Shown: positions 1 to 9,303, numbered from the stretch's first letter. The stretch is 37,401 bases of DNA from Acidobacteriota bacterium (GCA_003225555.1 QIAM01000007.1:1-37401), one strand, 5' to 3'. Translations and numbers: made by a program. Notes: generated from the sequence alone by a model not told the origin.

Positions 1-3000
1 CTGGGAAACAGGAGGCGGCCGCGAGTCATGCTCTCACCTGCGAATCCCGAGATGACCGGCAGGTTACCCAGGTGTAAGCGAAAGTGCGACAAGGCGAGAC
101 TCTGAAATGAATGCCGAGGCGGCGGCAATAACGCAGGATCGGCGATTCTCAAAAGCTTCGCATCCAACGTGTAGACATTGATGTCTTCCAGTGCCGGGGC
201 AAACGAAGCTTCCGGCAGGATGCTCAACGTCTGATTGATCTGCCGCCCCTCCTCTCCGGCAAGCTCGTACTCCGCGATTTGCGCCGTTCCCTTGTCATCC
301 TGACCGGCCACGGTGCTGGCCTGCGCGAAGGCAGAAAGAGCGTGCACGGTATCCTGCTGCTGTCGATACAGGTTGGCCGACGCCATCATGTAGTCGTAGT
401 CGTCGCGAAAATCGTTGGGTGAGCCGAGGCTGGCAAGTTCCGTCGCTGCCCTGCGCGTCTGACCCTGAGCGAGATAAGTATTGGTCAGACCAATTGCAAC
501 CATGCGTGGATTCGCACCGGCGAGCCGCGCTTTGTCGAAATAAGTCGCAGCCAGATCGAAGTCGTGCATGGCCAGGAAAATGTTTGCCGCCTCAAGGATG
601 TCCTCTCCGGTAACCTTGGCGGAGTCGTCGACACGAGCTTCAGCGAACCCAAGCGCAATCTGCCGTCGTGCGTCGTCAAAACGACCCTGACGCATGAACA
701 CCTGGGCAACAGCCAGCCGCACGGCGATGCGGTCGCCGTTCGGAGTGTCCAGAGCGCGGGAGAAGCGCTGCATCGCGCCGTCGCGATCGCCCAGGCTCAG
801 CAGCGCGTCGCCGGTTGCCATCAGGATGTCCACCTGACCATTGCCGTATTGTTCCGCCAGTTGGATGTCATGCAGCGCGGCTTCCCGATCTCCAGCCTTC
901 GCGTGTACCTGCGCCTTGAGGGCATAGATACGTGGATCAATAGAGGACAACTTCTGCGCAGTCTCCAGAGCACCAATGGCCTGCGGATACCGCCGCATGT
1001 GGTAAAGCGTGTCCGCGTACGCCAGTTGCGTGGCTAGATCATTGGGAGTCTGTTCTAGCGCGATCCTGTATTCAGGTTCCGCGTGCACGAAGTCCTGCTC
1101 CTGCCGGTAGGCCTCCGCGCGTGCGAGATGCCAGGAATGGGACTTCCCCAGCGTCTTCTGCGCGGCATCGAGCTGATTCAGCGCCGCTTTCGGGCGATGC
1201 AACTGCAGATCGGCGTAAGCCAATCCGAGATGAGCCTCGCCGTAGTTCGGCTGCAGTTGGAGCGCCATCTGGAAGTCCTTGACCGCTTTGTCCGGCTCTA
1301 TGAGATCATTCAGCACGAACCCGCGATTCACGTACCCGGTGGCCATTTTCGGATCGCGTTCCAGCGCCCGAGTGAAGTCGCTAAGCGCCTCGCGCAGCTG
1401 CCTGTCACGAACGTGCAGGTAGCCGGCAATCAATGCGAGATCCTTGTCGTTAGAAAAAATCGGCTCGTACTTTTCGACCAGGGCCGCCGCGTCGGCATAC
1501 CGGCCCAGGTAATACAGGTCGTAGGCCAGGTAGACAACCCCTTCACGGTCGTTGGGGAGCTTCTCCAGCACTTTATAACCGAGCTTCGCTGACTCTGCGT
1601 AGTCGCCCTTCAGCGTGAGATAGCGCTCGCGTTCGCGGCTGACTTGCGGGCTGTCGTTCATCTTGTCATGCGCGCGATCAAGCCATTTCTTCGCCAGGTC
1701 CAGATTGTGGGATTCCAGTGCAGCATTCGCTCCGCCGGCCACGGTCATGGCATTCGTCGGCATTCGCTGATAAGCAGCCCCGTAGTTCGTTTCCGCCAAT
1801 TTGAAGTTTCTTTCCGCGGTGTACAAATCTCCGAGAGCAAGGTAAGGGGCGAAGTCCTTGGGATGCGCGCTCGCGGCCCGGGTGAAATAAGTTTCTGCCA
1901 GCTTGACGTCGCCCTTGTCGCGCGCGAGATAACCGAGCGACGAAAGGGCCGTTCGATTGTTACGATCCAGCTCCAGAACTTTGGCAAAAGTATCTCGCGC
2001 CGCGTCTTTCTGCCCCAGCTTCCACTGCAGATTGCCATAGTTCAACAACGAGCTCACATTGGCAGGAACGAGTGCCAGGGCTTCTTTCAAATCCCGGTTC
2101 GCCGCGTCGAGATCGCCCGATGCCGCTTCCATCGCGGCCCGCAGCCGCAGCATCTCAGCTCGCGCCGGACCTTGAACCTGGATCCGATCAATCTCCGCCT
2201 TCGCCGTCTCCAACTGCTGTTTCGCGGCCTGGTCATCCTGCCGCACCGCTAGCTCGTAAAGGTTCAGGCGCAGCTGGATTGGGTACAGCGGCCCCTCGGG
2301 CACACGTCCCGGAAGATTGCGGAGCGCCAGTTCACACTCCGCGCTCGCATCGGCAAGGCGCTCCTCCGACTCTGCAATGGCGCCTTGAATGGCATGCAGC
2401 CGGTAGTGGTTGGGGTCAATCTGCCGCGCGTCTTCCAGGAAGGCGCGGGCCGCATCGCCCTGGCCGAGATTGACCCAGGCTTGCGCCGCACTGAGGTCGA
2501 GACCAATATTTCCCTTTGCGGATTTCGCCAGCCGGCTGTAAAGATTCGCAGCTTCCTGTTGCTTGCCCGCAAGCTGGTAGGTATAGGCGAGCTCCGCCTG
2601 CACGTCCGGCGACTTGGAACGAACCACCAGCAGAGTCGAGAGCGCCAGGTCGTACTGGCCCTGCTCGCGATATTGGCCGGCGACTGCACGCAGAACTTCC
2701 TGATCCTTCGGCGCACGGGTTTTCGCTCGTTCCAGGTAGCGTTTAGCGTCCTCATTCTGGCCAAGCCGCTCGTAAGCGTGAGCGATAAGCAGATCAGTAT
2801 GGGCAGAAGGCTGGATCACATCCGCACCCTGCAGCAGCTCGAGCGAGCGTTTTGGGTCAGTATTGAGCCGCAGCTCTCCCGCTAACTGCAGACTGTTCGC
2901 ATCCTTGGGATTTGCTTCGACGACGCGCCGCAGCAGCTGTTCCGCCTCCGCGTCGCGTCCCATCTTCGCGTAAGTCTGCGCCAACCCAGCCAATCCGCTG

Positions 3001-3377
3001 ACGGAATTAGGCCGAAGCTGCAGGCCGCGATTAAACGCATCTACCGAAAGCGGGTAGCGCTCGCTCAGGCGGGCCGCGTAGCCCAGCAGGAACCACAGGT
3101 CTGCATTTTGCGGAGCCGACTTCGCCGCCCGCTCGGCAAATGACACGGCGGCGGCATAGTCGTTTCTCTTCAACGCATCCTGAGCGGCGCGGGCCTGGCG
3201 CGAAACCTCGATGCTCGAGCCCCATCCCAGGTTCTGGGAGTTGTCGTTCGAAGAAGATTTCTGTTTCTGGCCGGATGTCTTGGACGAATTCTGATCGTTG
3301 ATCTCGTATGTCTGACCGAGAGCGCAACTGACCAGAATGATCAAGCAAAAGCTCGTGAGCGGAAATCGGCTTTTCAA
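1..3377 (-). CDS. Large secreted tetratricopeptide-repeat protein (partial, C-terminus outside window)
   Basis: An open frame runs uninterrupted on the minus strand from a TTG at 3377 to the window edge, giving 1125 codons. Spot checks at 2400, 1200 and 200 stay in the same frame. The N-terminus is a signal peptide (MKSRFPLTSFCLIILVSCALG followed by Q). A Ser/Gln/Asn-rich linker follows, then tandem 34-residue TPR units over about residues 60-1050 with recurring patterns such as NYGEAHLGLAYADL. The last 60 residues leave the TPR pattern (EDINVYTLDAKLLRI) and begin another domain that is cut off. TPR arrays are protein-binding scaffolds, so an envelope assembly or export role is inferred. The TTG start was chosen because it is the only one that gives a clean signal peptide. 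It diverges from the membrane gene at 3581. No specific family can be named. Confidence 0.85.
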   Translation of the reverse strand, partial: MKSRFPLTSFCLIILVSCALGQTYEINDQNSSKTSGQKQKSSSNDNSQNLGWGSSIEVSRQARAAQDALKRNDYAAAVSFAERAAKSAPQNADLWFLLGYAARLSERYPLSVDAFNRGLQLRPNSVSGLAGLAQTYAKMGRDAEAEQLLRRVVEANPKDANSLQLAGELRLNTDPKRSLELLQGADVIQPSAHTDLLIAHAYERLGQNEDAKRYLERAKTRAPKDQEVLRAVAGQYREQGQYDLALSTLLVVRSKSPDVQAELAYTYQLAGKQQEAANLYSRLAKSAKGNIGLDLSAAQAWVNLGQGDAARAFLEDARQIDPNHYRLHAIQGAIAESEERLADASAECELALRNLPGRVPEGPLYPIQLRLNLYELAVRQDDQAAKQQLETAKAEIDRIQVQGPARAEMLRLRAAMEAASGDLDAANRDLKEALALVPANVSSLLNYGNLQWKLGQKDAARDTFAKVLELDRNNRTALSSLGYLARDKGDVKLAETYFTRAASAHPKDFAPYLALGDLYTAERNFKLAETNYGAAYQRMPTNAMTVAGGANAALESHNLDLAKKWLDRAHDKMNDSPQVSRERERYLTLKGDYAESAKLGYKVLEKLPNDREGVVYLAYDLYYLGRYADAAALVEKYEPIFSNDKDLALIAGYLHVRDRQLREALSDFTRALERDPKMATGYVNRGFVLNDLIEPDKAVKDFQMALQLQPNYGEAHLGLAYADLQLHRPKAALNQLDAAQKTLGKSHSWHLARAEAYRQEQDFVHAEPEYRIALEQTPNDLATQLAYADTLYHMRRYPQAIGALETAQKLSSIDPRIYALKAQVHAKAGDREAALHDIQLAEQYGNGQVDILMATGDALLSLGDRDGAMQRFSRALDTPNGDRIAVRLAVAQVFMRQGRFDDARRQIALGFAEARVDDSAKVTGEDILEAANIFLAMHDFDLAATYFDKARLAGANPRMVAIGLTNTYLAQGQTRRAATELASLGSPNDFRDDYDYMMASANLYRQQQDTVHALSAFAQASTVAGQDDKGTAQIAEYELAGEEGRQINQTLSILPEASFAPALEDINVYTLDAKLLRIADPALLPPPRHSFQSLALSHFRLHLGNLPVISGFAGESMTRGRLLFP

Positions 3378-3580
3378 GTTGTCACCACTTCATGCAAGAT
3401 TTCGGGGAACCTCCCGCATCACACTGATTTCTGCGGTGCCCTTCAGATGCCACTCCGAGCTTTATGGCTGCCTTAACCGTAGGCTTGGGACGCCTTGGCC
3501 TGCCCGAAAGGGGGAACTGGAGGCCAATTGCCACATACATTTCAAGTAAACCCTGTAGACAGATTCTGAATCGAAGCTCG
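3378..3580. promoter_or_regulatory. Divergent intergenic region between the TPR gene and the membrane-protein operon
   Basis: About 200 bp separate two genes that face away from each other, so promoters for both should lie here. I could not identify convincing -35/-10 pairs. The plus-strand frame stays open upstream to an ATG at 3464, so some of this stretch could be coded if that start were used. Confidence 0.3.
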
Positions 3581-5359
3581 ATGCAACTGGCACTGGAGCC
3601 TGCATCCTTGAGCACCGCCGTAAGTTACCCTCGGGAAGGTTACTCTCGCCCCATTCCGCTGTTCGCAATCGTTTTGGTCGCGCTGGCGGTACATGGGCCG
3701 TTGCTGCTCATGCAGCTTCCCGCCGGCTCCTTCGACACGAACTTCCACATTTTCTTTGCGTCGCACTACGCCCATCACTGGTTCGATCCCTGGAACGAAA
3801 AGTGGTTTGCTGGCTTCTCGCAAACCACGTATCCGCCATTGACCCACCAGTGGATCGCCCTGTTATCAAATGTCTTCGGTCTGAAGATGGCGTACATGGT
3901 CGTGCAGTTAATCGGGGTTCTGCTCTTGCCGGTCGGAGTGTTTCGTTTTGCCAGGATTTGGGTCGATGACCGCTCCGCCAGTCATGCCGCACTGGGTAGC
4001 GTGTTCCTGGGAGCACTTGCATTTCTGGTCTACCAGGCAGGGCAGTTGGCAACCGTAACCTCCGCCGCCCTGTATCTCAACGCGCTCCCGTACTTTTACG
4101 AATGGATGACAGAGGCGTCCGGCGGCTCCCTGATCAAGGGAATCGTAGTCAGCTGGACGGCGGCAGCGGCCCATCACGTCACCCTGATTTTCGGCCTCGT
4201 GCTGTTCGCCGGGCCGGTTCTCTGGGTGGCCTGGCTCGATGCTCGCGACGAACGCGTGCCCGGCTCGGTTGCAGGCGTTATCTCACGGGCGATGATTTTC
4301 GCGCTGCTCGTGGGTGCAGGCGTTGCCATGGTCCTCGCGCCTTATTGGCTCGCGTTAATTCAACACCCCATCCACCAGATTCCGATTCCTCACGATAGCC
4401 GCGCCAACTTCCTGCTGAACTCGATAACCGGGATCAACTATTTCGTGATCCCCTACGGAGCATTGATCCTGGCTCTGCCGTTCATCGTGATCCGCGGCGC
4501 TTCGTCTCCCCGCTTGCGCCCTCTGTTGATCGGCTTCTGGATCACGTTCATCTTCGGACTGGGCGGCACTACGCCGTTACCGCGCCTGCTGCTGGGCCGT
4601 GCCTACGAAATTTTGACGTTCGAACGCTTCACCTTTTGGGCCACGCTCATGGCCATGCCGATCGTCGGCGTGCTCGTGGTCGAGCTGATGGATCGCTTCC
4701 ATGCGAAAGCCGCCGCCGGACTCGCGCTCGCGGCCGTCACGACTCTGGGCGCGGCATTGTGGTGGCTTGCCGCCAATCCATTTCGGCCCGCCGGAACCAC
4801 CGACGTGGACCCCGTGATTGCCTTCCTCAACCGTGATGGCCATGACGCATTTCGCTACATCACCCTCGGCTTTGGAAGTGAACTCGCGAAAGTCTCAACC
4901 TATGCCAACGCCGGCAGTGTCGATGGCGATTACAACTCCGCCCGCCTGCTGCCTGAAATGACCCACTACGGCTCAGCGCAGCTTACTAACGCGAAGTTCT
5001 ATGGTTCATCCGGCATGGCGGCCCTGAGAGCAATGCTCTCGCACGCCAACCGCTACGGTTTGAAATACATCTTCGTCCACGACCCGTACTACGAACCGCT
5101 GCTGACATTTGTGGGATGGAGAAAGATTGAGACATTCGGCAGCGGACAAATTACCGCGTGGTCGAAAGACGATGTCCCGCCCGCCCACAAGATGGAGTCC
5201 GATGCCGTCCCAGCGCCTTGGGAAGGCCTGTTGTGGGGGACAGTGCCCATGGCTGTTAGCTTGCTTGCGATCTTCCTGGAGTTGTTGTTGCCCGTGCGAC
5301 GCCGCATACCTGTGCCCGTCGAGGTTCCAGCTCGCGCCGAACAACCTTACGTTGCCTGA
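3581..5359 (+). CDS. Multi-pass membrane protein, GT-C / PTPS-related (PF10131-like)
   Basis: 592 residues from ATG 3581. There are about ten hydrophobic segments, starting with IPLFAIVLVALAVHGPLLLM. The first extracytoplasmic loop carries SFDTNFHIFFASHYAHHW, followed by WNEKWFAGFSQTTYPPLTHQ. An acidic/His motif in the first loop followed by a YPPL segment is typical of polytopic GT-C type glycosyltransferases and of the 6-pyruvoyl-tetrahydropterin-synthase-related membrane family. The last 150 residues are a soluble domain and a final membrane helix. An in-frame ATG at 3464 would add 39 residues with no membrane or signal character, so 3581 is preferred, although neither start has a strong ribosome site. 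It is the first gene of a co-directional set; the next gene starts 9 bp after its stop. A role in transferring sugars from lipid carriers at the membrane is inferred. Confidence 0.7.
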   Translation: MQLALEPASLSTAVSYPREGYSRPIPLFAIVLVALAVHGPLLLMQLPAGSFDTNFHIFFASHYAHHWFDPWNEKWFAGFSQTTYPPLTHQWIALLSNVFGLKMAYMVVQLIGVLLLPVGVFRFARIWVDDRSASHAALGSVFLGALAFLVYQAGQLATVTSAALYLNALPYFYEWMTEASGGSLIKGIVVSWTAAAAHHVTLIFGLVLFAGPVLWVAWLDARDERVPGSVAGVISRAMIFALLVGAGVAMVLAPYWLALIQHPIHQIPIPHDSRANFLLNSITGINYFVIPYGALILALPFIVIRGASSPRLRPLLIGFWITFIFGLGGTTPLPRLLLGRAYEILTFERFTFWATLMAMPIVGVLVVELMDRFHAKAAAGLALAAVTTLGAALWWLAANPFRPAGTTDVDPVIAFLNRDGHDAFRYITLGFGSELAKVSTYANAGSVDGDYNSARLLPEMTHYGSAQLTNAKFYGSSGMAALRAMLSHANRYGLKYIFVHDPYYEPLLTFVGWRKIETFGSGQITAWSKDDVPPAHKMESDAVPAPWEGLLWGTVPMAVSLLAIFLELLLPVRRRIPVPVEVPARAEQPYVA

Positions 5360-5368
5360 GAGATCGAG

Positions 5369-6508
5369 ATGAAATTTGTTCTGCCAATTATTCTCGTCGC
5401 CGCAACCCTAGTACTGATGGCGCTCGCCATATTCGGCGTGGGTCAAAGCGCAGGAACCGTCGGCATTGCTACAGGATCTGCGGTTCCCGGCCTCGGTTCC
5501 AAAGCCGACACTTCCGAGCAGGCCCTCGGCAGTTTCCTGACAGACATTCGGCGCCGCAACTGGGATCGCGCCTATTCTGCCCTATCGAAGACCAGTAGTG
5601 TCGACGAGCCATCGTTCATTCAGGAGTGGACCGGTTCGAACGGCAGCCTGCGCACGTTCTCGACGCTCGAAACCTATGAGGCCCGCCCGCTTCATGCCAC
5701 ATCCGACGACGCCCAAATGCGCGTTCGCATGCGCTGGACCACACCCGTCGGTCCGGTTGAGGATGTTCGCGACCTCAACCTCAAGCACGAAGGCGACGTC
5801 TGGAAAGTAGTTTGGCCCAAGTTTACTGCGCCCACCGTTCCCGCCCAGGTTATCCCCGTGAACTATCTGCGCTGGGATCTCGTGAATGGCGGCGCCGACG
5901 ACGGATGGGGCTCGCGCAATGTCGACGCCCCCCGGGTGAGAATCATTTCCATGAACGCAGTAGACTCCTCCGAAGGCGCGGTGGTAATGGGCGAGGTCGT
6001 CAACGAGGACACAATCCCCGCCTTCGTGAACGTCAATGCCACACTCGTGGACGGCGCCGGCAAGGCCATCGACGACGAGAGCAGCTTCGACAAGATCGCA
6101 CATGTCCTCCTGCCCAAGCAGGTCTCCGCATACCGCATCGATTTCCCCAACATCGGTTTGAAGAACGTGAAGAACGTTCGCATGGACGTCAAAGCCACGC
6201 TGGTTCCCGCTTCCGCGGACCCGGTGATCGGCGTCATGGATCAGAAGGTTGATCCTGACGCGCAAGGCAAGAGCGTGCTGCGAGGACAACTGCTCAACGA
6301 AAGCGGCCAGACGGTCAACATCCCCCACGTGATTGCCAGCTTTTACGACAACAACGGCAGAGTCATCTGGGTCTCGGATGGATACGTCGATCGCGCCCTG
6401 CTCCCGCAGACCTCAGAGCCCTTCGCCGTCGAGATTCCAAAGACTCTTGCCTCCAAGGTTCAGAACTTCCATGTCGTGGTCAACCAATACAGTCTGGGGA
6501 AGTCCTAG
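5369..6508 (+). CDS. Membrane-anchored protein of unknown function
   Basis: 379 residues starting 9 bp after the previous stop, with GAGATCGAG just ahead of the ATG. The N-terminal helix (FVLPIILVAATLVLMALAIF) is a signal anchor. Residues 50-150 (EQALGSFLTDIRRRNWDRAYSAL onward) look like an NTF2/SnoaL-type alpha+beta fold. Residues 190-375 hold two similar beta-sandwich repeats, each with the pattern 'V-GEV-NE' or 'LRGQLLNESG' followed by 'F-D-NG-VI', as in FxLYD-type domains. This suggests an envelope protein working with its operon partners, but the function is unknown. The fold guesses rest on pattern only. Confidence 0.75.
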   Translation: MKFVLPIILVAATLVLMALAIFGVGQSAGTVGIATGSAVPGLGSKADTSEQALGSFLTDIRRRNWDRAYSALSKTSSVDEPSFIQEWTGSNGSLRTFSTLETYEARPLHATSDDAQMRVRMRWTTPVGPVEDVRDLNLKHEGDVWKVVWPKFTAPTVPAQVIPVNYLRWDLVNGGADDGWGSRNVDAPRVRIISMNAVDSSEGAVVMGEVVNEDTIPAFVNVNATLVDGAGKAIDDESSFDKIAHVLLPKQVSAYRIDFPNIGLKNVKNVRMDVKATLVPASADPVIGVMDQKVDPDAQGKSVLRGQLLNESGQTVNIPHVIASFYDNNGRVIWVSDGYVDRALLPQTSEPFAVEIPKTLASKVQNFHVVVNQYSLGKS

Positions 6509-6649
6509 AATGCAGCCGAAAAACTTAAGCGACCACTCTGTCTTAGACAAGTCTGTACTAGCCCCCGCTGCCCAACCGGCCTCTGTTTTGGATGACTCCG
6601 TTTCTGCCGACGCCGTTTTGAAAGATTCTGTCTTGAAAGAGGACTTTGC

Positions 6650-6718
6650 TTTGAAAGGGCGCGGCTTCAAGCCGCGCCGTAAGTATCGCAAAATCGACCG
6701 CGGCCTTAGCCGCTGCGG
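6650..6718 (+). repeat. Two-hairpin dispersed repeat, family A, copy 1
   Basis: A 69 bp unit beginning TTTGAAAGGGCGCGGCTT. The first hairpin at 6658-6678 is a perfect 10+1+10 palindrome (GGCGCGGCTT, C, AAGCCGCGCC). A linker of the form GTAAGTATCGCAAAATCGAC leads to a second hairpin GCGGC-CTTA-GCCGC and the end TGCGG. The same unit recurs at 9304, 12426, 18773, 30821 (inverted) and 33204 (inverted), with degenerate copies at 12609 and 26979. This copy lies between two genes of an operon and is immediately followed by the Ig-like gene. Confidence 0.9.
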
Positions 6719-6740
6719 TCGCATTTTGGCAGCGACTAGA

Positions 6741-7598
6741 ATGCAGCCTTGGCTTTTAGTCTGGGTTCTCGGAGCGAATCTCGGCCAAGTGTGCGCAGCC
6801 CAGGACATTCACGCGCCGACTTCCGTTCCCGCCGGAGAAGACACGCACTTCACCACCACCGGCAGCGACAAAGCGACTTTCTATCTAGTAGGCCCCGGCG
6901 TTTCCTCGAAGAGTGACGTAGAACTGGCGCAGGGAGTCCGCATTCCTGCGCAGAGCGTGCGCAACGCCGGCAACTATCTGGCGATCCTTTGCTCCGACAC
7001 CTGCCGCAGCGCCACGTTCTACGTGACGCCAGCGCAGCCCGCGACCCTCACGTTGCGAGTTCATCCCTCACGCGTTCCCGTAGGCCAGAACGACGCCGTC
7101 AGCGGCGTCGCGCTCCCGTTCGATCAATTCCACAACCTGGTGATAGCTCCGTACGAGGTTAACTTCCAACTCACCTCCGGGAATTCCAGCGTCATGTCCC
7201 GGGCCGTTCGAACGCTAAGTGGAATTGCGTGGTTTCGCACAAGTTCCGGGAAAAACACCGGCATCCTGCAGGTGAACGCGGCTCTCAATGCTGTGACTTC
7301 CCGCCGCGCCGTACAGCAGGTCGCATCCGATCCATGCAATCTGCGCATCAAGGGCCAGCGCACCTCCAAAGGCATCATGGTTGAAACTGAACCGGTGCGC
7401 GATTGCTCCGGCAATCCCGTGCCCGACGGCACGATCGTGACGTTTACCGCCAGCAGCGAGAATACCAAGAGCAGCGTCGACGCCCCTATCAAGCGCGGCA
7501 TTGCCCGGGCTCAGATGGAAGCTCCGGGAGCGACAACGATCTCTGCCGCGTCTGGTGTGGTCATGGGCAACGACCTGAGAATCGGAGCGCAACCATGA
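6741..7598 (+). CDS. Secreted Ig-like (Big-1-like) domain protein
   Basis: 285 residues from ATG 6741, which yields a signal peptide (MQPWLLVWVLGANLGQVCAAQ). The mature part is all-beta, and the last domain shows the pattern CSGNPVPDGTIVTFTASS followed by GIARAQMEAPGATTISAASG, as in bacterial Ig-like group 1 repeats of adhesins and surface proteins. The frame remains open upstream to 6510 and beyond, through the family A repeat; the repeat and the absence of a signal peptide argue against those earlier starts. Its stop overlaps the next ATG by 4 bp (ATGA), which points to translational coupling. It is probably an extracytoplasmic structural or binding protein. Confidence 0.75.
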   Translation: MQPWLLVWVLGANLGQVCAAQDIHAPTSVPAGEDTHFTTTGSDKATFYLVGPGVSSKSDVELAQGVRIPAQSVRNAGNYLAILCSDTCRSATFYVTPAQPATLTLRVHPSRVPVGQNDAVSGVALPFDQFHNLVIAPYEVNFQLTSGNSSVMSRAVRTLSGIAWFRTSSGKNTGILQVNAALNAVTSRRAVQQVASDPCNLRIKGQRTSKGIMVETEPVRDCSGNPVPDGTIVTFTASSENTKSSVDAPIKRGIARAQMEAPGATTISAASGVVMGNDLRIGAQP

Positions 7599-8110
7599 GG
7601 CTCCCCCGCAACCCGATGGCAGCAATGGTCGTGCTTGTTGCGGTAAGCGCATCTCCACTGCGCGCCGCCGATTCCTCCGCCAAAGTGCAGCTCAACGTGG
7701 ACAAGGCCGGTCCTCGAGCCGTCGAAGCCCAAACCGAGCAAGTCATTCTGCGAGACTATCGCGCCGCCTGGACCAGCCTCGCCCAAGCTCTCGAGTTCAA
7801 CACGCTCGACCCCCTCGAGGGACCCTTCGTCGGCACCGCAAAGAAATGGCTGACCGACTCTGTAACCAGCCAGCGCAGCACTGGCCTCAGCTCGCGCTAT
7901 TCGGATCAGAATCACAAGCTGGAAGCCGTCTTCTACGCTCCAGAAGGAGACGTCATCGAACTGCACGACACCGCCGAGTATCAACTGCAGGTCTCTGATG
8001 GCGGCAAATCAATTCAGGAGCAGCATATGATCGTCCACTACGTGGTGTTGATGACCCCTGCCGCAGACCGATGGGTCATCCGCCAACTGCAAGCCGTTCC
8101 GCAGTTTTGA
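7595..8110 (+). CDS. Small secreted protein of unknown function
   Basis: 171 residues starting in the ATGA overlap with the preceding gene. The N-terminus (MRLPRNPMAAMVVLVAVSASPLRAA) is a signal peptide. The remainder has the shape of an NTF2-like domain: a helix with YRAAWTSLAQALEF, then beta strands ending YVVLMTPAADRWVIRQLQAV. This matches the helical/beta pattern of the N-terminal domain of the 5369 gene. Coupling to the Ig-like gene suggests the two products act together outside the cytoplasm. The function is unknown. Confidence 0.75.
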   Translation: MRLPRNPMAAMVVLVAVSASPLRAADSSAKVQLNVDKAGPRAVEAQTEQVILRDYRAAWTSLAQALEFNTLDPLEGPFVGTAKKWLTDSVTSQRSTGLSSRYSDQNHKLEAVFYAPEGDVIELHDTAEYQLQVSDGGKSIQEQHMIVHYVVLMTPAADRWVIRQLQAVPQF

Positions 8111-8214
8111 GCATCTACAGGTTTTTCCTGAGTGCTCATCCGCGACCCTGCACTCGCAACCGTCGAGTCCATGACGGCATCCAAATCTACAAAAGAAAGG
8201 TTCAGGAATGGAGC

Positions 8215-9207
8215 GTGCATTTGTCGAAGGCGCTGCTGTGCTTCACCATAGCTTGCTTCGTGATTGTCACCGGGTGCACGACGCCGGGGAGTCATCGTCC
8301 TCTGCGCCAGAACGCGCAAGCGCCGTCGGCCGCCCCGCAGCTCCTCGCTGTCTACATGCCGTGGTTCGGCGAGCGTAGCCACGTCGACGTCGGCTACTCC
8401 AGCCAGGATCCCGCTGTCCTGAGAAAGCAAATTCAACAAGCCCGCCGCATGGGCATCTCTGGATTCGTAGTCGACTGGTACGGCGAGAGCCGTCCCTACT
8501 CCGACCACAATTTCGGTCTTCTCGAGGAAGCGGCCAGCGAGAACCACTTCCATGTCGCGCTCCTCTACAACGAAGCCGAAGACGAAAATGCTCAGGAGAC
8601 CGACGCCGCAATCGCCGCTCTGGACAAGGCGTACAAGGCCTACATCGGCCCCGAGGCTCCGCCCCGCGATGCCTACCTGACGTACAACGGCCACCCCATG
8701 ATCTTCATTTTCCCCAAGCACGGTAAGGTTGACTGGAACCGCGTTCGCGAGCATTGCAACAGTTGGGAAGCGGCGCCATTCTTTCTCTACAAGGACGAAG
8801 CCCCGCCGCAGTTTGCCAACAACTTTGCCGGCTACTACGCCTGGGTGCAGCCCGGCCACGGAGGATGGTCCCCCGACGGCAGCAACTGGGGCGAGCAGTA
8901 TCTGGAAGGCTTCTACAAGAACATGAAGGACAAACATCCCGACAAAGTGGTGATCGGCGCCGCGTGGCCGGGTTTCGACGATTCAAAAGCGAAGTGGGGA
9001 CTCAACCGCCACATGCAAAGCCGATGCGGCAAGACATTCGACGACACACTGACTCTGTACCGTCGCTACTACGATGCCTCCAACCCGCCTCCGTTTCTCC
9101 TGATCGAGACCTGGAACGACTACGAGGAAGGAACCGCTATCGAGCGCCGCACAACCGCGGATTGCAGCGATGGACGCAATGACGCGGAGCGGTCGTCGTT
9201 GCAATGA
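8215..9207 (+). CDS. GH99/GH71-like glycoside hydrolase lipoprotein
   Basis: 330 residues from GTG 8215, which gives a lipoprotein signal ending VIVTG|C. An in-frame start at 8071 would overlap the previous gene and bury the lipobox, so it is rejected. The body is a TIM-barrel-type protein. It begins LLAVYMPWFGERSHVDVGY, continues QQARRMGISGFVVDWYG, and near the C-terminus carries IETWNDYEEGTAIE. That closing motif resembles the catalytic N-E-W-H-E-G-T region of family 99 endo-alpha-mannosidases; Asp sits where the first Glu is usual. WbsX-like proteins of polysaccharide loci have the same barrel. A surface enzyme acting on an alpha-mannose-type glycan is inferred. It is the last gene of the envelope operon, 104 bp after its neighbour. 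Confidence 0.7.
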   Translation: MHLSKALLCFTIACFVIVTGCTTPGSHRPLRQNAQAPSAAPQLLAVYMPWFGERSHVDVGYSSQDPAVLRKQIQQARRMGISGFVVDWYGESRPYSDHNFGLLEEAASENHFHVALLYNEAEDENAQETDAAIAALDKAYKAYIGPEAPPRDAYLTYNGHPMIFIFPKHGKVDWNRVREHCNSWEAAPFFLYKDEAPPQFANNFAGYYAWVQPGHGGWSPDGSNWGEQYLEGFYKNMKDKHPDKVVIGAAWPGFDDSKAKWGLNRHMQSRCGKTFDDTLTLYRRYYDASNPPPFLLIETWNDYEEGTAIERRTTADCSDGRNDAERSSLQ

Positions 9208-9303
9208 CCGCTCAATCTAAGCGCCAGTGGAAACGCGTGCGTCTCATTGTCGTGAAAAGGGCGCGCCTTTAGAGTCTGGTGAAAAACTCGATGACGGTTC
9301 TGT

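Noticed and set aside
5582..6328. 248-codon minus-strand frame opposite the membrane-anchored protein
   Set aside because: His/Val/Asp-rich antisense composition and no start signals; it is a shadow of the gene at 5369.
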